This document shows positions 34,581 to 45,408 of a DNA stretch of 64,000 bases, one piece after another. Made by a program: the position numbers and the translations under genes. The notes under the pieces are model-generated. The model made no database searches. It worked only from the letters and a program-made list of their open reading frames with translations, and had not been told where the DNA came from. Each line of letters starts with the position of its first letter. Position 1 is the stretch's first letter. Source of the stretch: Capniomyces stellatus (lineage: Eukaryota; Kickxellomycota; Harpellomycetes; Harpellales; Legeriomycetaceae); assembly GCA_001661515.1 (NCBI GenBank), contig LUVW01000019.1:62001-126000 (forward strand), in the 5' to 3' direction.

Positions 34581-36775
34581 CTAAGAATTTTTCAAATACA
34601 GGTTACCATGTTAAACATATATGTGCAATTGTGGCTCTTACACAGCAGCAACAGCAGTGGCAACACTCTCCGGCCAATAAAACTTGGCTATATTTCTTTT
34701 TTGAAGAATATTTCTGATTAGTATATATAGACAAAGGCTTTCCATAAAGTCAAAAATGTGTTTCAGCTTGTCTCAATGTGATATGTACGTCAACTTGCCT
34801 GGGTTTGTCATATTTTTACTGCTCGGATATGCGATGATATCCTTCTATACACTCTTGATTATATGGTTGATCTTTAGTTATCTTTTGAAATATAAACTCA
34901 ACACGTGATATATGGGTGTTGTGTATAGAGAAAGAGCCGGACAACTTTTATTTCATTACACGTTTTGTGCTTTATATAGCTTCTTGGTGTTTTTTTTTTT
35001 CCAACATTGTTTTTCGCTTTTTTTTAAAAGTCCAAATCCGACCCAGGCTTCTTAACCAATATCTTGCTAATTGCTTGAAAATTGACTCTGAGGGCAGAGA
35101 ACACACCTAGCTGTAATAGGTTGCATTACAAATCCACAACTAAATAACCTTCCTATTCACATTGGAATTTTTTGCGATTCAGCTGCAAACACCTATTATT
35201 TCTATTAATCCATTTGCTTTTCGGATTTCATGAGCTTTATAGTTTGGGCATCATCAATTTAATACTAAATTACATGTGAATGCTTTATTACGCTTTATAA
35301 TAACTTTACGCCTTTTAGATTTGCTTTTAGTTTGATTTAGGTAACACTAAACCAGGCCTTTGAATATAAAAGCATCAAATTATTAACCATTGGTCCATTC
35401 TGTAAAACTCTACTAAGTTGCATTGCCAGTAATTTGTTAAAACTGGGAATTGGCTCTTTAATTAAATCAATTCATCTATTCCACTAAAAACAACCACTTT
35501 CTATCGTTTTAATTGGAAACAACAAAACCTCAAGGTGCTTTAGAGCCAGTCAACATCACTGAAATACAAATAACTTTTGAGTTTGAGTTTGAAGCTCGAA
35601 TGGTGGAAAAACAAAACCACTTTAACGCTTTCAAAAGAGAGAATACCAGTGTTCTATACTATCACTATATAGTCGAGTAGAACAACTTGAGCTTTAATGT
35701 AAACCAACTAACTACCCATTCTTTAAATTCAAGCATTAATCAGATATTGATCAACACATATAATGGAGATATGTTGAATAGTGTATATCTGGGTGAGTCG
35801 AAAAGCAGATGAGTAGTAACAGCCCAATATCAGTAAAAACATACAATTGAAGTGAATAATAAGGAGCTTTATGAGGGTGTTACTAGGGATATATTGAGAT
35901 TCTGTAATCAACCCGATGTTACATATTATGTACTGATCCTACACTAAACAGTAGTACAAGTGGCAGCATCGTTTTTGTAGAATATTACCCTAAATGTCGG
36001 TTGAAATTTTGCATTAGTAGCAACAGTCACAAACTATTGTGACCTAGGTATATCTTATAATAAGCAAATAAACAAATAAACATCAGCTATGCGGGAGGTC
36101 AGTAATTCAACAGGTTGATGTTTGATATGAAATGTGTTGGTCTAGTATACTGGATCTATAACGCAGCTTGATTCAACCCAGCATGGCCTTTTAAAGGCAC
36201 ACTTATTTTTTTTCATCCAACAAAATGGTGTTGTCTCCAGAGGTTTACGGAATGGATCACCTAAATCAAATTCCAAAAAGCTAAACTCAAATCCAGTGAT
36301 AATAAAAATGCTCAAGTCAAATGCGTGATTTGGACACTTATTAGTCAAATAGTTAGTAAAAGTATAGAGCTAATACTATTGGCTATCCAGCCGAAATTTG
36401 ACTGCTATACTTTGTATCACATTTGCTTAAACAGTTGAAAAATCCACAACATCCAAAAAACAATAGACCTGATGTTTACAAACTGCCCAATCAATGGTAC
36501 TATAAGTCGAGTAAATTTTTTTAAATAAATTTTTTGCGCTTGTAGCATATATTTTTAAGGAAATCGATTTGCGCCATATTTTATTACTAGTAAATGGAAT
36601 GTATATATGTTTTTTTTTCTCGTAAATGAGAGTATTTATCGATAATTATTTCCTGCCTTTTTCTTTGAAAGTAAAACGAGAATACTCAAGGGATCACAAT
36701 TCGTCAAAATAAACAAAAAGCCCGTTCGAATTTGGATTAAATTGATACTAATTCCTCGATCCAAGTAGTAAGGTC
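34581..36775. other. Divergent promoter and spacer
   Basis: Contains the unresolved 5' exon and promoter of DGAT1 on the left and the RRP41 promoter on the right. One small ATG-started frame with a membrane segment sits at 34756-34908. Otherwise AT-rich without gene signals; 35100-36700 holds nothing I can identify. Confidence 0.5.
34756..34908 (+). CDS. Possible 50-residue membrane peptide
   Basis: ATG-started frame of 50 codons. It has a short Cys-containing lead (MCFSLSQCDMYVNLPG), one long hydrophobic stretch (FVIFLLLGYAMISFYTLLII onward) and a polar LLKYKLNT end. Size and position in a promoter region make chance possible; no family recognised. Confidence 0.2.
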   Translation: MCFSLSQCDMYVNLPGFVIFLLLGYAMISFYTLLIIWLIFSYLLKYKLNT

Positions 36776-38294
36776 ATGGTAAGTTTAATTTACATACTCG
36801 TAAATACACCAACGTATATAAATAGATGCAGTAACATGTATACTGTACAATTTAGTCTAAACAAGAACTGATCAATCCTGAAGGTAACACGTGTACTCTT
36901 TTGCGAGTAACATTATATAGCACCAATTTAAATTAAATACTATAACTGATTTTGATTACATTACAACCCAACATTCAAAATTGGCTGTCGAATACTATTT
37001 CTGGTGCAAATTTCAATTCTAACGCCTCAAATGTGCTTTACTGTTTAAATTATATTGGCAGGATTAAGGACGGATGGAAGGCGAGCAAATGAGCTACGGA
37101 AAATAACATGCAAAGCAAATGTGCTACATGCGGCCGACGGTTCATCGTACTACGAACAAGGAAACACAAAAGTACTGGTAGGAGTTTTTGGGCCTCGGGA
37201 GGTATGATCTTGTGATAAATCAATCTTGTTTATTTAGTCAGCACAAATTCAGTCAGCACAACTGGCACCTGTATAACAATATAGTGAATAATATGCTTGC
37301 TTGTTTAGTAATAAAAACAGTCAATCTAACTTTTGACTTGCTGCTTTTTTTCTCTATAAAAAAAAAACGAAACTAAATGGATAAACCACATCTAGCCTCG
37401 CCAAAGAGCAGCTGTACAGACCAACCAAGTAACCTTGAATGTTGAGATCAATATTGCGCCTTTTAGCTCTGGCGAGCGCAGGAAACGAAGCAAGTCGGAC
37501 AAGTAAGTGAATGTGCTTATAACAGCGAATTGGTAAATCCATGGTTATAATAGGCAAAAAAAAGGGTTTATTTTCACCAAAGCAATGATATTTGTCGAAA
37601 AGTGCAATAAACAGCTATGCGGGTTGGATGTACTTTTAGACGATCTTTGGAGATAGCATCTTTTATTAAACAAACTTTCCAGCCAGTAATTATGGGTGCG
37701 ATTTTCCCGCGAAGTCAAATAGATGTGTATATCCATCTGTTGCAGTACGATGGAGGAACTTTAGAAGCATGTATTAACGCTACAACATTGGCGATAATTG
37801 ATGCCGGAATTCCAGTGTCGGACTACGTCTGTGCTTGTACTGCTGGGTGTGTCTCTGGGACACCTATTCTTGATTTAAACTCTATTGAAGAAGGCTCTTT
37901 TGAAACGCCAAATCTCACAGTTGCCATATTGCCACGAACAGGAAAAATAGCTTTGCTTCAGGTAAGACTGGACCCTTTTAGCTTCCTCCATGCTTATATT
38001 AGGTTGCGATTGCCATTTCTTACTGCCATAATAGAATGACCTGGCTGATCTGCGCATGAGTTATATGGCTACCTAGTTGCTGTTTTGCTTTACGTATTAG
38101 TCAACTTGCTTATTAATATCTTTTTTTATGTGTACTTTTCTAATTTGTTTTTGTAGATGGAGTCGAAGATGAGTGTAGATAAACTTGCAGAGGTAATGGG
38201 GCTGGCTGAAGATGGCTGTAAATATGTCCACACCAAATTGGATGAGTCTTTGGTATTGTCCACCGAAAACCTCATTAAAAAGATTATTCTTTAA
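36776..38294 (+). CDS. RRP41: Exosome RNase PH-like subunit RRP41
   Basis: Core-ring subunit of the RNA exosome, which degrades and trims RNA in nucleus and cytoplasm. Six exons, 36776-36778, 36856-36883, 37062-37201, 37396-37502, 37640-37961 and 38157-38294, sum to 738 bases and 245 residues, the size of the human protein. Exon 1 is only the ATG, cut by GTAAGT. Exon 2 is a 28-base microexon giving SKQELINPEG. Exon 3 gives LRTDGRRANELRKI, HAADGSSYYEQGNTKVLVGV and FGPRE. Exon 4 begins PRQRAA and holds VEINIAPFSSGERRKRSKSD. Exon 5 holds FPRSQIDVYIHLLQYDGGTL and CINATTLAIIDAGIPVSDYV. Every boundary is a consensus GT-AG. As in other eukaryotic RRP41 proteins it is expected to be structural rather than phosphorolytic. 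Confidence 0.96.
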
Positions 38295-40214
38295 AGATTT
38301 GATTTCAAATAACAGCTCTAGATTGCTACTCTACCAAAACATGTTTTTTTTTCTCCACCACATAATATATAACTAAGCTTTAACCGGTTCTGTAAATGTT
38401 TATTTATTTGATGCGTGGAGTTTGAAGTTGGGGAGGCTGTTTAGTTATTACTTTACCATTTATTTCATTGTGCAGGAGTTTTGTTGTACTTGTCTTGTCG
38501 GTTTACAAATCACACAGATGCCATTTATTCGCAGCCACACTGACTAATGTTAAAACAAGTTACACGTAGGAAATAGGCTACATGCAGCAAAAAAAAGGCA
38601 TGGTAAAGAAAAGCCTAAAGGACAAGGTGCCAAGGTAAAGTTGCCAAGCTTCTCAGGAAGTTTGATTAACACACAGATGAACGTAGACGCATCAGGATAC
38701 ACACAACAACATATACTATCTTTGGCTCTAGTTATCTACACATATCAGAGCAGTGTAAGACAAAGGAAGTCGCCAACAAAACACCATAGCCTCGGGATAA
38801 ATTTGGCTGTGAGGTTGTGTGTCGACTTTGAGGCAGTATGGCGGAATTACGCTTTAACTAATGGATTAAAACAGCCCCATACGAAATAGTATATCCCTTG
38901 TCTGTTTTGGCAGTAAAGTTGCTGAGGTTTCTGAATGAGATTTTTCTTTTAATTGGGCCTAAAACATCTTCAGCAAGTCACAAGTCTAAAAAAAAGAGCA
39001 TGAATAAAAGCTTGATTAAATATCCGTCCAGCCGAATATTTTTTGCATTCAACAAAAGTTGCTACAACTGCTTGTGTTTACTTTTTTTGGCAGAAAGACC
39101 AATATGTCATATTTATATTTGGCTTTTCTGAGGAAATCATCTTGGTTTGTTTACTAGTTCGTTGCAAGCTTTATCAAAAAATAATATATATTTGTTTATT
39201 TCAAGAAGGATGACTGGACTGGTTCAAAAATTACTTGCAAAAAGTAAAATAAAAAATAAAAAAATACTGGCAATTTGTGTAGTTTTAATTTAATGCGTCA
39301 CACTAAACCTTGCTTAGTAAAGAAAAAAAATGCTACGGCAGTTAATGTACCATAATCCAATCCAATGAAGGTATATAGTAGTGTAAGTTCAAGGCAAAAG
39401 CAAAATGTTTAGTACTTTTTTTCGAATTTGTACGGGATGTTGGTTGGAGTTAATTAATAACTCATTAAAAATGGCCTGCAATTTGTAACTTCAATTGCAA
39501 ACTCTATTGGGCGGATAATTGATACAAATTAATAAATCAAAGTAAAAAAAACCAACCATATTTGCTGTAAAAAAAAATCGCTTAGCACTTTTTTATTTTA
39601 CTATTGTTGAAATGATGGGTTTGACCAATTCAAGATGTTGATATAATAAGAACAAGTAGCTTGAATTACTAAATTCTCGCCGATTAAAGTCACTAAAGTC
39701 AAACGCATTTGGCTTAAAGTCGTGATTTAGTATAGGAAATGTACTTGAAATAGGGTCGTAAAGGAGTAATTAGAAAAATGAAGCTACAAATCAGACTATA
39801 ACAAACCAAGATTTACACTAAATCAGGAAAAATGTGTTTCTGATTTTATTTTATTGAAGAGATTTTGTTTTATATTATTTGATTTTGTTTTTTTAATATG
39901 GTCTGGTATTTATTTTTTAAATACTTGATTTGGCTATAATTTTGCTTTTGGTAATAAATAGGTAGGCTTCAATCAAAACCTAATCATCTCAAAGCATGTC
40001 TGTGGTGAAAAAACTGAAAACGTATAAAAAAAGGTCCAAGAACCTATCGATTTTAAACTTCTAGACTTAAATTTCGTTCTTCTTCCTTTTAAAACTTACA
40101 ACTCCAACAACTTTGTTTAATACATAAAAGTAAAATAGTACTTTTAGTAATTATAGAACAAAGAACACCACAAAGCGACAGAACTAATATTATACATATA
40201 AACAAACTTTGAAA
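38295..40214. other. Gene-poor spacer
   Basis: No supported gene. An open plus frame of about 110 codons ending at 38889 (containing SFSGSLINTQMNVDASGY) lacks a credible start and is of unknown meaning. The last 150 bases are the promoter and leader of the gene at 40215. Confidence 0.45.
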
Positions 40215-40846
40215 ATGAAGACATCCGGACTTTTTGTAGTAGCACTTTCAATGGTTGCCTCAACCTTGGCACAAGAATGCAACAGACTTGATTTCTGTTC
40301 AGGTAGCAGCGAACTTTCAAAGTGCGTAGACGGAAAAACCGTTACCACACCATGTCCAGCCGGTACATCTTGCCAGTATAATAGCGACAATGTTGGTGCT
40401 TGCCTTAACGTACCAGTAACAAGTGCAAATGGAGCCGCTGGCTCAGGCTCAAGCACAAATGGAACCACTGAATCAGGCTCAAGCACAAATGGAACCACTG
40501 GCTCAGGCTCAAGCACAAATGGAACCACTGAATCAGGCTCAAGCACAAATGGAACCACTGGCTCAGGCTCAAGCACAAATGGAACCACTGAATCAGGCTC
40601 AAGCACAAATGGAACCACTGGNCTGGCTCAGGCTCAAGCACAAATGGAACCACTGAATCAGGCTCAAGCACAAATGGAACCACTGAATCAGGCTCAAGCA
40701 CAAATGGAACCACTGAATCAGGCTCAAGCACAAATGGAACCACTGGATCAAACTCAACAAAGACTGGAGGCAGCACATCTTTCACCGTTTCTAAATTTAC
40801 ATTAGTATCAACATTCATTGCTGGTATTGCCATGTACACACTCTAA
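40215..40846 (+). CDS. Small secreted Cys-rich repeat protein, CBM19-like, GPI-tailed
   Basis: Residues 1-20 are a signal peptide (MKTSGLFVVALSMVASTLAQ). Next comes a 45-residue six-Cys module: ECNRLDFC, LSKCVDGK, TPCPAGTSCQY and GACL. This resembles fungal CBM19 chitin-binding modules (the CP-GT-C core), from memory. Then about ten copies of a 10-residue unit, GSGSSTNGTT or ESGSSTNGTT, each with an N-glycosylation sequon. A hydrophobic end (FTLVSTFIAGIAMYTL) after a Gly/Ser/Thr stretch looks like a GPI signal. A single N at 40622 sits in the repeat and the frame shifts there. Both sides encode the same repeat, so this is a collapsed repeat or join error, and the gene is probably intact in the organism. 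A wall or mucin-like surface role is inferred. Confidence 0.8.
40437..40749 (+). repeat. 30-bp coding tandem repeat with single-N join
   Basis: About ten 30-bp units (ggctcaagcacaaatggaac core). Units alternate GSG and ESG before the N at 40622, and are all ESG after it until the last unit. Copy number here should not be trusted. Confidence 0.9.
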
Positions 40847-42138
40847 GTATCATGCAGTTTAATACGATGCTTTGAAGTGATTTATTTATTTATTTGGCAG
40901 AGTTTAAATGTTTTTCTTTTCTCTTCTAACTATATTGTATGTGTTTGGCGCTCTAATGATAATTCATGTACTTTACTTTTGTTTTTCTTCTTCCAAATGT
41001 ATCGAACATTACCTTTATCCACACTACACTTTTACATATATATTCATGTTATGATCTACTCGCTTTGTTTATCAAAGTCAAGGTTTGTGATCGAGATATA
41101 AGTTGCTCGAGTCACACTGTTGTGTTTTTGGCAACTTGAGGTTGCTGGTACCAAGTAGGAAAAAAAAACACAATTTATCGATTGTTGCTTGGTGATAGAA
41201 TTGTATTGCAGTGTGTTATGATATGGTGTGATGCGGTGTGTATGCATGCTGCTTCGAGAGGTGAATGGGTGGTTTGTAATAGTACCAGAAACAGCTTGAT
41301 GCGAAACAGAGCGTGACAAAGTTAAGAGATATTTTATGTTGTGGTTTTCATAATAAAAATGGTAAAAACAAAGCAAAAGGAAAAAAAGGGAAAAAATAAA
41401 AGGCATATTGACGAGTTGCAGTATAGCAAAGCTGTGATGTTTAATTTGCCAATGAAAAGTTAGAGCTTGGTATTAGCCTTATTTAATTGGTATTCTAACT
41501 TTCAAGTAACAATAAATAATGAGAAATAAAAGGCTAGTAAATTAAAGTGGACTTAATTTAAATACAAAAGCGAGAATGTAGGAAAAAATTTAAAAAAATA
41601 AAGTAAATAAATAAAAAGTTGATTACGTGGACAAAAAAAAACAGATTTACAAAGTAAAAAAAGAGTGGTTCAGCGGGCTGATAATTAGTAGGAAAACAAA
41701 TCCGTAGTACGCACTTTATTAGAGAAATTCAGTGAAATAATTAATAGTAATTCAAGAAAAAGAAAGGGCTGAAAAGAAGATAAATAAACCAATATAAAGT
41801 TGGTGGAGTTGGAGATAATATTTGAAATAATTCAACACAAATACTGACTAAGTGAGAACATAAAAAACTCAAGAGTATAGGAAGAAAATAAAACAAGAAG
41901 ACAAAGCAAGCGTTTATCAAAAATAGTCAGAGCTTTGTGGAATTTCTCATCTAAACAAATACATTCAGAACAGCAAAAGAAGTAGAAAGTAAAAAAAAGC
42001 AAAGAAAAGAAAAGAAAAGTTAAATATAAGAATCGAGAATAAAAGAGCGCAAGGAAACAAGAAAAAAAGAAATATCAACAAAAGGGCTAAATTAAAACAG
42101 CGTAAAGTAGAACTAAGAGAGACAAAGTAGAACAAAAG
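40847..42138. other. Spacer with long purine-rich leader
   Basis: The left part is the 3' flank of the repeat protein. From about 41540 to 42138 the plus strand is almost pure A/G with few pyrimidines, probably the promoter and leader of RPN2. No gene seen. Confidence 0.5.
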
Positions 42139-45100
42139 ATGGCAGTGACTTTAACATCAGCGAGTAAGTAGAGGAAAGGGGGGAGGAGGATTGAGTAACT
42201 TGATGGAGGAGAGAAGCAGCAATAAAAGTGGAGAAATAAAGTAAAAGATAAATGGTGGTAAAGTGAATGCAGAAATAAATAAGCTTACTAATAATGACAA
42301 ATAGGTGGATACATTTCGTTACTTTTGGAAAAGGATGTTGAGCTTCAATATTTTGGGTTGGAGAAGCTTAATGAGGTGATGGAAGAGTTTTGGGCGGAGA
42401 TATCAGATTATGTGACACAGATAGAAGAGATAGTCGAGACGACAAAGGATAAGCGTCATAACTTGGCGGCGTTGGTTGCATCAAAGATATATTTCCATCT
42501 GCAAGAGTATAAGGATTCGTTGAATCATGCACTTGAGGCGGGAGAGTTGTTTGACATCAAGAGCAAGACAGAGTTTGTGAAGACAGTGGTGAACAAGGGG
42601 CTTGAGGAGTATATTGAGGGGCGCAAGAGTGTGGGGGAGGTGGGGGGAGAGGTTGACAAGAGGCTGGAGCAGATGGTTGAGGGGGTGTTTAATAGGAGTA
42701 TGGAGAACATGGAGTATAAGATGGTGGTTGGGCTTGCTATTGAGAGCCAGCGATACGACATATTGGAGAGGGTGTTGAGTGAGGGAAAGAACAAGACGGA
42801 GGGGATGATCAAGTATATACAGGAGGAGTGTGTAGAGTATGTGAGATCGGCAGCGGCGTTGGAGTCGTTGTATGAGATACTGATAAGAACGCAGTTGAAG
42901 GAGGAGAATATTGACTATGGGAGAGTGTGCCAGTGCTTTGTAGCAATGAATGCTTGGGAAAAGAGTGCAGAGTTGCTGATGAAGATAATTGGGCAAGGAG
43001 AGGATGGGGAGCTGATGGGGTACCAACTTGGGTTTGATTTGGAGGAAAACGCAACGCAAGAGTTTACATTAGGTATGGTGGAGAGAATTGAGAGGAGAAT
43101 AAAGGAGATTGAGGGGACAAAGGAGGCAAGGGGAGAAGGAGAGGAAGAAGTAAAGGGAGAGGTAAAGGGAGAAGGAGAAGGAGAAGGAGAGGTAAAAGTG
43201 CTTAAAAAGATGGTAAAGATATTGTCGGGAGATTTGCGTAGACAGTACTGGTTGGAAACGCTGTTTAGTAACAACAACTCAGATATGGGGATTCTGAAGG
43301 AAACGAATGTGAGTTTGGACTCAAGAAGTTCAGCGTACCACAGTGTGCTGTCGGTTAGCAATGCGTACATGCACGCAGGGACAACAGTGGACACGTTTTT
43401 GCGGAAGAACCTGGACTGGCTGTCAAGAGCAAACAGTTGGAGCAAGTTCACAGCAACAGCAGCGCTTGGAGTGATCCATAAGGGCCAGACAGAGCACGGG
43501 ATGGAGCTAATGAAGCCGTACTTGCCGCAGGAGGGAGTTTCGTCGTCGCCGTACAGTGAGAGTGGAGCGTTTTTTGCGCTGGGACTGATAAATGCGAAGA
43601 GCGGAAACGTCAAGGTGATAAAGTATTTGCAGGAGGCTCTGACGATTTACCAAACAAAGGACTCGGAGATTCTGCAGCACGGTGCATGTTTAGGGCTGGG
43701 CGCGGTGGCTATGGGAAGGAAAAGCGGCGACCTGTACGAGAGCCTGAAGACGGTACTGTACAGCGACAGTGCGACAGCTGGTGAGGCGGCCGGACTAGGG
43801 ATGGGGCTGGTGATGCTTGGCAGCGGGTCGGACAGAGCGATTGAAGATATGCTGCAGTACGCCAGAGAAACAAACCACGAGAAAATCATCCGCGGACTCG
43901 CTATTGGAATCAGTCTGGTCATGTTTGGCAGCCGCGACAAGGCCGATGCATTGATTGCTGAACTGTGCAACGACGAAGACCCGATTCTCCGGTTTGCTGG
44001 AGTGCTGACAATCACCACCGCATACATGGCTACCGGAAACAACCACGCCATCTCCAGACTCCTGCACATGGCTGTCAGCGACGTCAACGACGATGTTAGA
44101 AGCAACGCCGTTATCGGTCTCGGCTTCCTGCTGCTGAAAACCCCTGAGCAGATCCCCCGCATGGTCCAGCTGCTTTCCGCCAGCTACAACCCCCACGTCA
44201 GGTACGGTTCCGCCCTCGCTCTCGGTATAGGTCTGGTGTCCACCGGTTCATCCGCCGCAATCGACATTCTCGAACCCATGCTGAAGGACTCTGTTGACTT
44301 TGTCCGTCAAGGCGCCTTCATTGCCCTCTCAATGGTCCTTATGCAGTACAACGACGCCATGAACCCCAAGGTTGCTTCAATCAAAGCTAAAATGGCCCAG
44401 GTTATTTCCAACAAGCACGAGGAAACCCTTGCCAAACTCGGCGCTGTTATGGGCCAAGGAATCATCGATGCTGGTGGAAGAAACGTCACCATCCGTCTCC
44501 TCACCAGATCCCAGTCCCCAAACATCCAGGCTTGTGTTGGTGTCCTGCTCATGACCCAGTTCTGGTCCTGGTACCCATACGCACACTTCCTGTCTCTTTC
44601 CTTTTCCCCAACTGCCCTTATAGCTGTCGATTCCCACCTCAACCTCCCCAAACTAAATGTCAACTGCTACTCTAGACCAAACTTTTTTGCATATCCTGCT
44701 CCAATCAAAGCTGCTGTTGTTGCTGCCCCCGAGTCTGTTGCCCCTGTAACCCTTTCTTTCACCAAGAATAAATCCAAATCATCTACTACCACAACCACCA
44801 CTACTACCACTGCCACAACAACTACCATCACTCCTCCAACCACCACCACCACCACCACCACCACCACTACTACTGCCACTGATGTCTCTCCCAACTCTTC
44901 TGCTGCCAAACCCAAACGTGTACGCTCTTCAAATTCAGAGTACCACCCCATTTCTAACCTCGCAAGAATTCTTCCAATCCAAGAATCATATATCTCTTGG
45001 CCAATCGACTCCCGCTACCATCCTGTCAAAAAGGGTGCTGTTTCTGGTATTCTTGTCATGAAGGACTCCACCCCATCTCTTCCATCAGATCTCATCCCCA

Positions 45101-45231
45101 GTGCATTGCCCGATCAATCACCTGCCCCGCCTACCTCCAACCCTTCAGATCCCTCTGCATCTTCTGAAAACAATGACTCTGATGTTGGTCCACCCCCAGG
45201 GCCATTCCGATATCCATTTGGCAACGACTAA
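42139..45231 (+). CDS. RPN2: 26S proteasome regulatory subunit RPN2 (PSMD1)
   Basis: Scaffold of the proteasome base that binds RPN13 and the ATPase ring. Exon 1 is 42139-42163 (MAVTLTSA plus one base), exon 2 is 42305-45231; 983 residues. The splice gives GYISLLLEKDVELQYFGLEK, then LNEVMEEFWAEISDYV, matching the family N-terminus. The central PC-repeat toroid (about residues 380-760) shows repeated GxALGxG-type blocks, for example AACLGLGAVAMG-like GACLGLGAVAMGRKSG and YGSALALGIGLVSTGSS. An Asp/Glu/Gly-rich insert sits near residues 285-310. A Thr tract of about 30 residues (ACC/ACT triplets, 44784-44880) interrupts the C-terminal region after SFTKNKSKSS. The Pro-rich C-terminus (VGPPPGPFRYPFGND) fits the RPN13-binding tail. 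The first half is purine-rich and the second half pyrimidine-rich on the coding strand. Confidence 0.96.
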
Positions 45232-45408
45232 TCTCTTTATTTTCTTATTATTTTTTATATCATCATTATTACTATTACTACTATTGGCTATTTCTTTATT
45301 AATCTCAAATGACATTATACTATATATAAAACTCAAAAGAAAAAAAAAATTAAAAAAAATAATCAAGTTGAAAAGTTGAAACGTTTGAATAAAGCTACTA
45401 GAGTTTCT

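Noticed and set aside
38541..38889. Open plus frame of about 110 codons after RRP41
   Set aside because: No credible start or splice partner, interrupted upstream by an 8-A tract; left as unassigned spacer.
42481..44951. Long open frames antisense to RPN2
   Set aside because: Shadows created by purine-rich coding sequence; the sense frame matches RPN2 throughout.
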